This document shows positions 59,301-64,000 of a stretch of 64,000 nt of DNA, in pieces. The position numbers were made by a program, and so were the translations under genes. The notes below the pieces were generated by a model. That model saw only the letters and a list, made by a program, of their open reading frames with translations, searched no databases and was not told the DNA's origin. Positions within the stretch are counted from its first letter, which is position 1. Every line of letters starts with the position of its first letter. Source of the DNA: Apostichopus japonicus (lineage: Eukaryota > Echinodermata > Holothuroidea > Aspidochirotida > Stichopodidae); NCBI RefSeq assembly GCF_037975245.1, contig NC_092572.1, positions 28,505,989 to 28,569,988 of the forward strand. Direction: 5' to 3'.

Positions 59301-62090
59301 GCCTTAAAACAGCAATAAGTGTGCTCTTAGGAGATGTTCGTATGCACCAAACCCAAATAAGTTTCTATTGGAGGTCTACATTGTTTTTTATAATGCAAGA
59401 AATTTCAGATTTTGAAAATTATTTGCCCTGTACTGTATGTATGTGTTGCTATGAGAGGCTTTGCTACTTCAATCTTATTAACACTTTCTTCTCATTTTTT
59501 CTCTAAATTCATTCATATTATAACAAAATAGCAATAAGTGTGCTCTTAGGAGATGTTCGTATGCACCGAACCCAAATATGTTTCTATTGGAGGCCTACAC
59601 AGTTTTTTATAATGCAAGAAATTTCAGAGGATTTTGGAATTTATTCGCCCTGTACTGTATGTATGTGTTGCTATGAGAGGTTTTGCTACTTCAATCCTAT
59701 TAAAATTTTCTTCTCATTTTTTCTCTAAATTTATTCATATTGCCACAAAATAGCAATAAGTGTGCTCTTAGGAGATGTTCGTATGCACCGAACCCAAATA
59801 TGTTTCTATTGGAGGTCTACACAGTTTTTTATAATGCAAGAAAATTCAGAGGATTTTGGAATTTATTCGCCCTGTGCTGTATGTATGTGTTGCTATGTCA
59901 GGTTTTGCTGCTTCAATCCTATTAAAATTTTCTTCTCATTTTTTCTCTAAATTTATTCATATTGCCACAAAATAGCAATAAGTGTGCTCTTAGGAGATGT
60001 TCGTATGCACCGAACCCAAATATGTTTCTATTGGAGGTCTACACAGTTTTTTATAATGCAAGAAATTTCAGAGGATTTTGGAATTTATTCACCCTGTACT
60101 GTATGTATGTGTTCCTATGAGAGGTTTTGCTACTTCAGTCCTATTAAAATTTTCTTCTCATTTTTTCTCTAAATTTATTGATATTGCCACAAAATAGCAA
60201 TAAGTGTGCTCTTAGGAGATGTCCGTATGCACGGAACCCAAATATGTTTCTATTGGAGGTCTACACAGTTTTTTATAATGCAAGAAATTTCAGAGGATTT
60301 TGGAATTTATTCGCCCTGTGCTGTATGTATGTGTTGCTATGTCAGGTTTTGCTGCTTCAGTCCTATTAAAATTTTCTTCTCATTTTTTCTCTAAATTTAT
60401 TCATATTGCCTTAAAATAGCAATAAGTGTGCTCTTAGGAGATGTTCGTATGCACCGAACCCAAATATGTTTCTATTGGAGGTCTACACAGTTTTTTATAA
60501 TGCAAGAAATTTCAGAGGATTTTGGAATTTATTCACCCTGTACTGTATGTATGTGTTCCTATGAGAGGTTTTGCTACTTCAGTCCTATTAAAATTTTCTT
60601 CTCATTTTTTCTCTAAATTTATTCATATTATAACAAAATAGCAATAAGTGTGCTCTTAGGAGATGTTCGTATGCACCGAACCCAAATATGTTTCTATTGG
60701 AGGTCTACACAGTTTTTTATAATGCAAGAAATTTCAGAGGATTTTGGAATTTATTCACCCTGTACTGTATGTATGTGTTCCTATGAGAGGTTTTGCTACT
60801 TCAGTCCTATTAAAATTTTCTTCTCATTTTTTCTCTAAATTTATTCATATTGCCACAAAATAGCAATAAGTGTGCTCTTAGGAGATGTTCGTATGCACCG
60901 AACCCAAATATGTTTCTATTGGAGGTCTACACAGTTTTTTATAATGCAAGTAATTTCAGAGGATTTTGGAATTTATTCACCCTGTGCTGTATGTATGTAA
61001 TTGCTATCAGAGGTATTGCTGCTTCAATCTTATAAAAATTTTAGTCCCAAATTTCATATTATTTCCAAGACTCGCAAAAGTAGTACAAATAAACGTAATC
61101 TACAGAAGTGTTCGCAGTCACTGATACCTAACTTGGTAGTTTTTCTAGCCTATTTTCATTATTCTAGATGTAAAATAAAATTCCTGTTTACTTTTTTACA
61201 CTATCCTACTGTACTTACTGTGCTGTATACAGTCAGTATTCCTGCTATTGTTGCTGTAAACATAAACCTGTTTACATCGTTTATCCTGATTCTAGGCAAC
61301 CAATCATCAATAACTCGGAAAGTAAACAATGTATGATTCTCAGAGAGAGAGAAAACAACAACAGCATCATCAGCATGGAGAGACACAGTATGATACCAAC
61401 ATGATACAAACACCAGACCAAACTCACTGCTTACAGTGATACTGTGTGCAGATGGGTAGCCTGATGGTGTGTTGTATTCATGTAACATCACTCCCTCCAT
61501 GTTGTATCTAATGGCTCTAGCATTGAGTGTAGATATAAACAGATTATCTCCATAAACTGTTATATCTAAAGGATAATCACTTACAAATCCTTTCAAGGTG
61601 ATTGTCTTGATTTTATTTAAACTAAAATCAAACACAATCACCTCGTTAGAAGACAAACCAATAAATATCTCCCCCTCTCTGACAGTCATACAATTGGCTT
61701 CTCTATCGCGTAACTGATCACTGTGTGTGGGTATGTCGTCTGTCTTGATATTGAAGACATCCAACTGATCATCACACACAGTGATTATACGAGAATCATC
61801 CAAGAATGAAACACAACGAGGCGGCCATCTTGAAGGATTCTTAAATTCTTTAGAATAAAACCGAGTTATAAATGGCGACGAAGAATCAGGAATGTTTAAT
61901 GCAAACAGGTCTATGAATGATGTGTCTTCGTTGTGACCGCTAACAGCAACTTTGGTAGAATCCAACGTCATATCACGCAGCTGCCAGTCGCCTTCACCGG
62001 TAAACCTGGGCAAACGCGTACGATGAACTCTATTATATACAAGGCAAAAAAAAGTACAATATTAGGTCAAGTTTACAAGGCCGTGTCCAT
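25619..62090 (-). CDS. NLR-like protein: propeller, 2 DED-like, NACHT, ZU5-UPA (FIIND-like), Death
   Basis: Model of 18 exons (minus strand): 62090-62077 (tentative), 62005-61219, 52549-52279, 51905-51612, 50605-48810, 48481-48279, 47824-47763, 46879-46818, 46627-46567, 45503-45180, 44527-44304, 40341-40216, 39309-39166, 37405-37301, 36786-36675, 36020-35899, 35295-35179, 25852-25619. All junctions use GT-AG and all phases agree; total 5,058 nt, about 1,685 residues. Approximate domains: beta-propeller 5-267, DED-like 268-357 and 358-455, NACHT about 535-720 with helical tail to about 1054, ZU5 1190-1319, UPA 1320-1456, linker, Death about 1600-1685. It is probably a cytosolic immune or stress sensor that oligomerises by NACHT and signals through death folds. 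Novel points are the NACHT-ZU5-UPA-Death order and a likely autocleavage site. The propeller-to-DED join spans 8.7 kb and is the least certain link. Confidence 0.8.
26937..28620 (+). repeat. 564-bp tandem repeat inside element copy A
   Basis: Three units begin at about 26937, 27501 and 28065 with ttaacattaattaattaatt. The period is 564 bp. Units 2 and 3 appear essentially identical; unit 1 differs at a few positions. Each unit carries the same cluster of AGGTCA half-sites. Confidence 0.92.
29588..29622 (+). repeat. (CA)n microsatellite
   Basis: CA dinucleotide run with a few interruptions, near the 3' end of element copy A, as in copy B. Confidence 0.95.
29665..31089. other. Intronic sequence with degenerate repeat of the TGACCT-rich kind
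   Basis: Part of the last intron of the NACHT gene. At 30640-30860 are words such as aaatgacctttgaactc and aaagggttc that resemble 37560-38340 and 47220-47340, an older dispersed family. No gene. Confidence 0.45.
31098..31515. mobile_element. hAT-like MITE, 418 bp, perfect target duplication
   Basis: Flanked by a perfect 8-bp repeat TTGAAGTT (31090-31097 and 31516-31523). The left end CAAGGGCAAAGGAACC and the inverted right end CAGTGGCGTAGGAAGG share 10 of 16 positions; the right end is a standard hAT terminus. The inside holds G- and C-runs and no transposase. Located in the last intron of the NACHT gene. Confidence 0.8.
32015..32302. repeat. (TA)n microsatellite, interrupted
   Basis: About 290 bp of almost pure TA dinucleotides with short interruptions (tttattaataca, attataaatatttta). 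Long Ile-Tyr frames on both strands are artefacts of it. Confidence 0.98.
32490..32570 (+). CDS. Possible plus-strand terminal exon, unknown
   Basis: After a pyrimidine-rich acceptor (tatttttcttgtttattgatgttag) a frame reads [20 protein letters not shown], then QSQKKT and a TGA. Its Ser/Lys composition is coding-like and it would be a last exon, but I see no partner exon on this strand. Weak. Confidence 0.2.
   Translation, partial: DGGKDSAASSSEKLVDAGLSQSQKKT
32970..34922 (+). repeat. 36-bp minisatellite with 648-bp higher-order repeat
   Basis: About 54 copies of a 36-bp unit such as tctagcatagttatgtgttc plus tcatactcagccctgt. Eighteen-unit blocks (648 bp) are duplicated almost exactly: 33021-33668 against 33669-34316. 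Since 36 is a multiple of three and lacks stops in one frame per strand, 500-codon frames open on both strands; they are not genes. Near 34480-34650 some units carry a 4-base insertion (ccctagctg). It lies in the last intron of the NACHT gene. Confidence 0.97.
35179..35295 (-). CDS. Exon 17: linker and start of Death domain
   Basis: A 117-nt exon, acceptor tgatcgcag, donor GTAAAG. It encodes [19 protein letters not shown] ... VEDATLW. The final ATLW joins [14 protein letters not shown] of the next exon to give the first Death helix, which supports this splice across a 9.3-kb intron. Confidence 0.7.
35466..35864. repeat. 215-bp tandem duplication
   Basis: The segment from tttgttcttaaacctctt to gctcagaagtctttcaa occurs twice (35466-35648 and 35681-35864), differing at only a few bases. 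A recent local duplication next to exons 16 and 17 of the NACHT gene. Confidence 0.93.
35899..36020 (-). CDS. Exon 16: disordered linker
   Basis: A 122-nt exon, acceptor tacatttacag, donor GTAATA, phase 1 in, 0 out. It encodes [19 protein letters not shown] and onward, low complexity and Pro-rich. Included because both splice sites and phases agree. Confidence 0.65.
36675..36786 (-). CDS. Exon 15: disordered linker
   Basis: A 112-nt exon, acceptor tatttcag, donor GTAAAT, phase 0 in, 1 out. It encodes Ser/Pro/Gln/Met-rich sequence ([17 protein letters not shown]...). No domain; likely disordered. Confidence 0.68.
37301..37405 (-). CDS. Exon 14: linker with basic KKRR cluster
   Basis: A 105-nt exon, acceptor tagctgcag, donor GTAAAG, phase 0 both ends. 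It encodes a Ser/Pro/Ala-rich linker with [13 protein letters not shown], a possible monopartite nuclear localisation signal (residues about 1479-1482). It would lie on the C-terminal fragment after autocleavage. Confidence 0.72.
37530..38830 (+). mobile_element. Dispersed TGACCT-rich element, copy D, degenerate
   Basis: Ends aataggttcctttgcttcca followed by gcaaggaacc, the same foldback end as copies A-C, with cacgcacatacacacgctaacctgac before it. The body has many gacctttgacctc words. The left boundary is uncertain. Intron of the NACHT gene between exons 13 and 14. Confidence 0.6.
39166..39309 (-). CDS. Exon 13: UPA, last part
   Basis: A 144-nt exon, donor GTTTG. Two in-frame acceptors exist (exon start 39309 or 39303). 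It encodes [34 protein letters not shown] and [13 protein letters not shown], completing UPA. The pattern resembles the closing strands of the NLRP1 FIIND. Confidence 0.82.
39310..40215. other. Intron without recognised feature
   Basis: Intron between exons 12 and 13. A short catacatacatt microsatellite lies near 39650-39680, and some TGACCT words near 39495 and 39610. Confidence 0.5.
40216..40341 (-). CDS. Exon 12: UPA, middle part
   Basis: A 126-nt exon, acceptor ttttccatcaag, donor GTAAT, phase 0 both ends. It encodes [18 protein letters not shown] and [18 protein letters not shown], beta-rich, with the conserved Trp expected in UPA. The acceptor is weaker than the others but keeps the frame. 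Confidence 0.82.
41153..44223 (+). mobile_element. Long dispersed element, copy B, rich in AGGTCA half-sites
   Basis: Starts AACAAGAGCCTAAGGGCAC and TGGTTCCTTGC, and ends gctaaagcaaggaacc like copy A. Same orientation and order of blocks, including the (CA)n tract (about 44130-44180). Contains a roughly 400-bp internal tandem (units near 41848, 42247 and 42647). Lies in the intron that separates the SF|S exon from the rest of UPA. No coding capacity. Confidence 0.82.
41840..43060 (+). repeat. About 400-bp tandem repeat inside element copy B
   Basis: Three units of about 399-400 bp start near 41848, 42247 and 42647 with acttc(a/g)cacacgaaggtca. They are closely similar but not identical. This period differs from the 564 bp in copy A, so tandem growth was independent. 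Confidence 0.88.
44304..44527 (-). CDS. Exon 11: end of ZU5 with SF|S motif and start of UPA
   Basis: A 224-nt exon, acceptor tgatacag, donor GTGAGT. It encodes the last ZU5 strand and the start of [20 protein letters not shown] contains Ser-Phe-Ser at 44450-44442. Established knowledge: NLRP1 and CARD8 cut themselves between Phe and Ser of an SF|S motif, and PIDD1 at HF|S. UPA begins right after, as in [10 protein letters not shown] and [14 protein letters not shown]. The predicted cut would follow residue 1319. Confidence 0.88.
44528..45179. other. Intron between ZU5 and UPA exons
   Basis: No repeat or gene recognised. AT-rich. Confidence 0.5.
45180..45503 (-). CDS. Exon 10: ZU5 domain
   Basis: A 324-nt exon with phase 1 at both ends. 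ZU5 hallmarks: [20 protein letters not shown], then [16 protein letters not shown] (the IPxGAI signature) and [10 protein letters not shown]. The exon ends YSSHHAK. In NLRP1/CARD8 FIIND and PIDD1, ZU5 carries the catalytic His of autoproteolysis in the equivalent strand after the LPH segment; the HH pair (residues 1288-1289 of the model) sits there. ZU5 also occurs in UNC5 and ankyrins, but the NACHT context favours the FIIND comparison. Confidence 0.92.
45504..46566. other. Intron between exons 9 and 10
   Basis: No feature recognised. The plus-strand frame at 46187-46426 has no motif. Confidence 0.5.
46567..46627 (-). CDS. Exon 9: Ser-rich linker exon
   Basis: A 61-nt exon, acceptor cttcctccag, donor GTGTGT. 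It encodes [20 protein letters not shown]. Phase 0 in, 1 out, completing an Asp codon with the ZU5 exon. Confidence 0.7.
46818..46879 (-). CDS. Exon 8: linker exon
   Basis: A 62-nt exon, acceptor ctctttgcag, donor GTGAG. It encodes [20 protein letters not shown]. Phase 1 in, 0 out. Strand-like and of unknown fold, just before the ZU5 region. Confidence 0.7.
46880..47762. other. Intron between exons 7 and 8 with old repeat
   Basis: The block at 47220-47345 (ttgacctccacaaagaaaac, aaagggttcttgcactc) matches the older TGACCT-rich family also seen near 30650 and 37600. No gene. Confidence 0.45.
47763..47824 (-). CDS. Exon 7: linker exon
   Basis: A 62-nt exon, acceptor ctctttccaag, donor GTACA. 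It encodes [20 protein letters not shown]. Phases 2 in and 1 out agree with both neighbours. No domain recognised. Confidence 0.7.
48279..48481 (-). CDS. Exon 6: helical post-NACHT segment
   Basis: A 203-nt exon, acceptor tcatttttag, donor GTAAGT. It encodes [33 protein letters not shown] and [13 protein letters not shown], strongly helical, continuing the NLR helical domains. Phase 0 in, phase 2 out. Confidence 0.8.
48810..50605 (-). CDS. Exon 5: NACHT NTPase with helical C-terminal region
   Basis: A large 1,796-nt exon (598 codons) typical of NLRs, which often keep NACHT in one exon. Walker A is GQPGSGKT (50357-50334). Walker B is [11 protein letters not shown], where the usual NACHT LDG(F/L)DE has Glu as first acidic follower. 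The sensor 1 region is [10 protein letters not shown], followed by [14 protein letters not shown] and [12 protein letters not shown], classic NACHT landmarks. An acidic/Ser-rich insertion follows, then [15 protein letters not shown], the conserved F.H...QE(F/W).AA.Y motif of NLR HD2 regions. The family binds ATP/dATP and oligomerises. No leucine-rich repeats follow. Confidence 0.95.
50606..51611. other. Intron between DED-like exon 4 and the NACHT exon
   Basis: AT-rich, no repeat or coding signal noticed. Confidence 0.5.
51612..51905 (-). CDS. Exon 4: second DED-like domain
   Basis: A 294-nt exon, acceptor catttcag, donor GTATT, starting and ending in phase 1. Residues read [20 protein letters not shown], then after a basic loop [39 protein letters not shown]. 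This repeats the FLL..(L/I).(E/D).(R/M)G.I.PS(N/D)V pattern of exon 3, indicating tandem duplicated death-fold domains, as in caspase-8, c-FLIP or sea-urchin-type NLRs. Confidence 0.7.
52279..52549 (-). CDS. Exon 3: first DED-like domain
   Basis: A 271-nt exon, acceptor ttccatag, donor GTAGG. Its 90 residues form an amphipathic helical bundle pattern: [67 protein letters not shown]. The F-L-x-x-L-E-x-R-G-x-I spacing is typical of death-effector/death-fold domains. It probably makes homotypic contacts with caspase-like or adaptor partners. DED versus Death or CARD cannot be settled by eye. Confidence 0.7.
52560..52660. repeat. Dispersed tatatagcgcc...caaagcgctttaca motif
   Basis: An (aat)n run followed by ggcttatatagcgccaaat and gctcaaagcgctttacaa. 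I recall this word pair as common in many marine animal genomes as part of a short dispersed repeat. A degenerate copy may be at 6350-6395. Confidence 0.5.
52661..54712. other. Intron sequence without recognised feature
   Basis: Part of the 8.7-kb intron between exons 2 and 3. Scattered TGACCTCTGACCTCT-type words near 52895. No exon found here that could offer an alternative start for the DED-NACHT part. Confidence 0.4.
54713..56203 (+). mobile_element. Long dispersed element, copy C
   Basis: Starts AACAAGAGCCCAAAGGCAC and TGGTTCCTTGC, and ends gctaaagcaaggaacc. Same orientation as copies A and B but shorter and more diverged. TGACCT/AGGTCA words are frequent. Lies in the intron between exons 2 and 3. 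Confidence 0.78.
56204..58915. other. Intron sequence without recognised gene
   Basis: Contains a catccatccatcc microsatellite near 56390-56415, a duplicated gatctcactctaggcttggcc word (56952 and 57028) and a C-run near 57166. The minus-strand and plus-strand frames have no motif. Confidence 0.45.
58916..61035. repeat. 222-bp satellite, about nine copies
   Basis: Tandem units of 222 bp carry tgtgctcttaggagatgtt, tttctattggaggtctaca, ttttataatgcaagaaattt and ttctcattttttctctaaa. Since 222 is a multiple of three, each unit shows a 62-codon frame, which is not a gene. Units alternate between a tgttgctatgtcagg and a tgttcctatgagagg type, hinting at a dimer-level repeat. It lies about 190 bp from the donor of the propeller exon. 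Confidence 0.97.
61219..62005 (-). CDS. Exon 2: six-bladed beta-propeller
   Basis: A 787-nt exon between acceptor (tttgcccag) and a consensus donor (GTAAGT at 61218). The 262 codons contain six repeats of about 40 residues with alternating hydrophobic strands, for example [69 protein letters not shown] and [17 protein letters not shown]. This is a WD40/NHL-type propeller of the kind found at the C-terminus of TRIM proteins. Such propellers bind ligands or protein partners, here perhaps acting as the sensor in place of leucine-rich repeats. It ends in phase 0, compatible with exon 3. It could alternatively be the last exon of a separate gene. Confidence 0.75.
62077..62090 (-). CDS. Tentative first coding exon (ATG) of the NACHT gene
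   Basis: ATG at 62090-62088 in good context (accATGg), four codons (MDTA) and two bases, then a GTAAAC donor at 62076. The phase fits the next exon (62005), which needs two bases from upstream. The implied intron of 71 bp is much shorter than the others, so a different start beyond the window is possible. Confidence 0.3.
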
Positions 62091-62418
62091 GGTAACGGAG
62101 AATGTTGTCAGACACTATGCATATGGTCGCTGGAGAATGTACGTTTTCATAACAAAAGCAAGAAAATAACGGAAGCTGAAGCACCCTCCCCCCAAAGTGT
62201 CAATACTAAATAATAAACAAAAAATAAAGAAATAAACAAACAACTAAACAAACTCACGGATCGTATATTTGCGAACATGTTGAGAGGAATTTCGCCCTAA
62301 ACACGAGCTCTGGGATATGGAAATAGCTATTTACACGATTGAGTGTATCAATTCATATGACATACAGTATAAGCGATTGGCCCGTAAGACGGGTTTCGTC
62401 GAGCACCCGGATCACGGG

Positions 62419-63057
62419 CAAGGGCGGCGGAAGCACTTTTAATCTGGGGGGGCACCGACATCAAAGGGCACTTTGCAGAAATTCGATTGGACTGATGCAG
62501 CCTTATATTTAGTACCCTTTATAACTCTTATTGTATTATCTTATTTGCGTATACACATCACTCCATTAAGGCCCCCCCCCCCCCCCCTCAAGGAAAATAT
62601 GCATACTAGCACTGCAATATCCAATGAACAAATTGGGAAACAAGGAACAAGTTTTCTTTTGAGACAAAATGAGGTGAAATCATGCTAGTTGCTAATGTAG
62701 AGTTTATTTCTTGTTAATATATCTTAACAAATTTTTTCCATTCGAAATAGCTTTGAGTTTGACCGACAGAAATTCATTAAAAGTCAGGGGCGTAGCCAGG
62801 ATTTGCAAAGTTGTATGCACGACTATCTGAGCGGAGCGCCACCATCGGTTGGCGCGGAGCGTAGAAGAAAATTTTTTGTTTTACAAACCCTTCAGATGGC
62901 CGGAAACGGCCCTTCCCGAGTGTTCATTCTGGTTACCTGGCCTCTAATTGCTAATTTGAGACACCTCAATTTTTATGTAGAAAAAGGGCACATTTTTAAC
63001 CTGAGGAAAAGTGGGGGGGCACGTGCCCCCTGTGCCCCCCCGGTTCCGCCGCCCTTG
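62419..63057. mobile_element. hAT-like element, 639 bp, perfect target duplication
   Basis: The ends CAAGGGCGGCGGAA (62419) and the same sequence inverted (ending 63057) are a perfect 14-bp inverted repeat. The flanking 8-mers ATCACGGG (62411-62418 and 63058-63065) are identical. The paralogous copies at 63509-63516 and 63720-63727 show the site uninterrupted, i.e. the empty site. No transposase, so non-autonomous. Confidence 0.92.
62785..62900 (-). mobile_element. Nested hAT-family fragment
   Basis: Inside the 639-bp element, CAGGGGCGTAGCCAGG (62785-62800) is a standard hAT terminus. The following gcgccaccatcggttggcg block is the reverse of the ccgatggtggcgctccgct block at 14630-14654 and 13608-13632. 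A clear second terminus is not seen. Confidence 0.6.
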
Positions 63058-64000
63058 ATCACGGGTGAACATTATGCTGTGATTTATTAATTATTAAAAT
63101 TAACAAACAAACAATAAAATAATTGTGGATCAATGAGACGCGGGGGCTTAATAAGGTTTCTCAGAAACTTGGCATATCCGCTGGTGATTATGTGTATTAT
63201 ATTCTCAGACTGAAATTCTCCCCGTGCAAATTAAGAAAGAACGTAAAAAAGAATTAACAGGAAAAATTTACAGAACCTGATCGAAGCCCCCCCCCCCCCC
63301 CCCGCCAATTCAGAATAAATTGTAAACAACTATCAATAAATAAGCAAACAATTACACTAACGGATCGAGTTTGTTGAGAGAATTTTCGCTCTAAACACGA
63401 GCTCTATAAGATAAGGAGATACATGTTTACACGATTGAGTGTATTAATTCATATGACAGTATATAATAAGCGATTGACCCGTAAGACGGGCTGTCGTCGA
63501 GCGCCCAGATCACGGGCGTACATTGTGCTGAAAAGTAACAACACATGGAAACGATCGATGAAATATTTATGATATAATACAATATCTTTCTTACCCGCCC
63601 GTTCCCTATATGGAGTATACTATAGCTGTTTACACGATTGAGTGTATCAATGCATACTCATAGGACATGCAGTATAATAAGCGACTGGCCCGTAAAACGG
63701 GCTTTCGTTGAGCACCCGTATCACGGGTGAACAATATGCTGTGATTTCTTAGTTTAAAATTAAGTAAAAAATAATTGTGGATCAATGAGGCGCGAGGGCT
63801 TAAATAGGTTACTCAGAAACTAGGCATATATAGCCGCTGGTGATTATGTATATATTCTCAACTGGCTGACCCCTCCCCGTGCAAATTAAGAAAAGAACGT
63901 AAAAAAAGTAAAACAATTAATTTATATACTAGCTGTTGACCCCAAATATGTTATATATTCAAATATGCCGGTCACCTTTGGTCAAAATTCTTAGTTTTAA

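Larger units (their letters stand above)
62256..63920. repeat. Three degenerate tandem copies upstream of the gene
   Basis: Three copies share acacgattgagtgtat, aagcgattggcccgtaaga, cgagcacccg.atcacggg, then (in two) aattgtggatcaatgag and ccccgtgcaaattaag. Copy 1 is 62256-62418 plus 63058-63250 (split by a transposon), copy 2 about 63335-63540, copy 3 about 63600-63910. Confidence 0.85.

Noticed and set aside
59321-60838. Series of 62-codon frames with similar sequence
   Set aside because: They recur each 222 bp because of the satellite; there is no splice structure or codon bias.

Overview
The window looks like nuclear DNA of a marine invertebrate deuterostome. An echinoderm, probably a sea cucumber, is my best guess; this is inference from gene style and repeat content, not from a database match. 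It is AT-rich and intron-rich, dense in transposon debris, and has one large multi-exon gene on the minus strand.

Layout. (1) 1-5790: a decayed Ty3/Gypsy LTR retrotransposon (gag zinc knuckle, reverse transcriptase, RNase H, integrase) on the plus strand. It is interrupted at about 4422-5513 by a 5'-truncated LINE-type insertion. (2) 5790-25600: mostly gene-free. It holds a 3.0-kb non-autonomous hAT-like element (11721-14723, perfect 8-bp target duplication) with a second hAT-like MITE nested inside it, a near-perfect 74-bp palindrome at 16734-16807, a possible B-box/coiled-coil remnant (21290-21740) and an 80-bp tandem repeat. (3) 25619-62090: one gene of about 36 kb on the minus strand, which I assembled from 18 phase-compatible exons. 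(4) 62256-63920: a three-copy degenerate tandem repeat, one copy carrying a hAT-like insertion with a perfect 8-bp target duplication.

The main result is the minus-strand gene. Joined exons would encode about 1,685 residues: a six-bladed beta-propeller, two death-effector-like domains, a NACHT NTPase, a ZU5 domain, a UPA domain, a Ser/Pro-rich linker with a KKRR basic cluster, and a C-terminal Death domain. The ZU5-UPA pair has the layout of the FIIND module of NLRP1 and CARD8 and of the ZU5-UPA of PIDD1. It keeps an SFS motif at the ZU5/UPA junction and a His-His pair 31-32 residues upstream, matching the autoproteolytic His...(S/H)F|S arrangement of those proteins. The gene therefore looks like an NLR-type sensor able to cut itself and release a UPA-Death fragment, analogous to NLRP1 but with Death in place of CARD and no leucine-rich repeats.

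The introns are filled with repeats: a 36-bp minisatellite with a 648-bp higher-order repeat, a 222-bp satellite, and at least three copies of a long dispersed element, all in the same orientation. That element begins AACAAGAGCC and ends GCAAGGAACC, and is packed with AGGTCA half-sites in DR1, DR4 and DR5 spacing.
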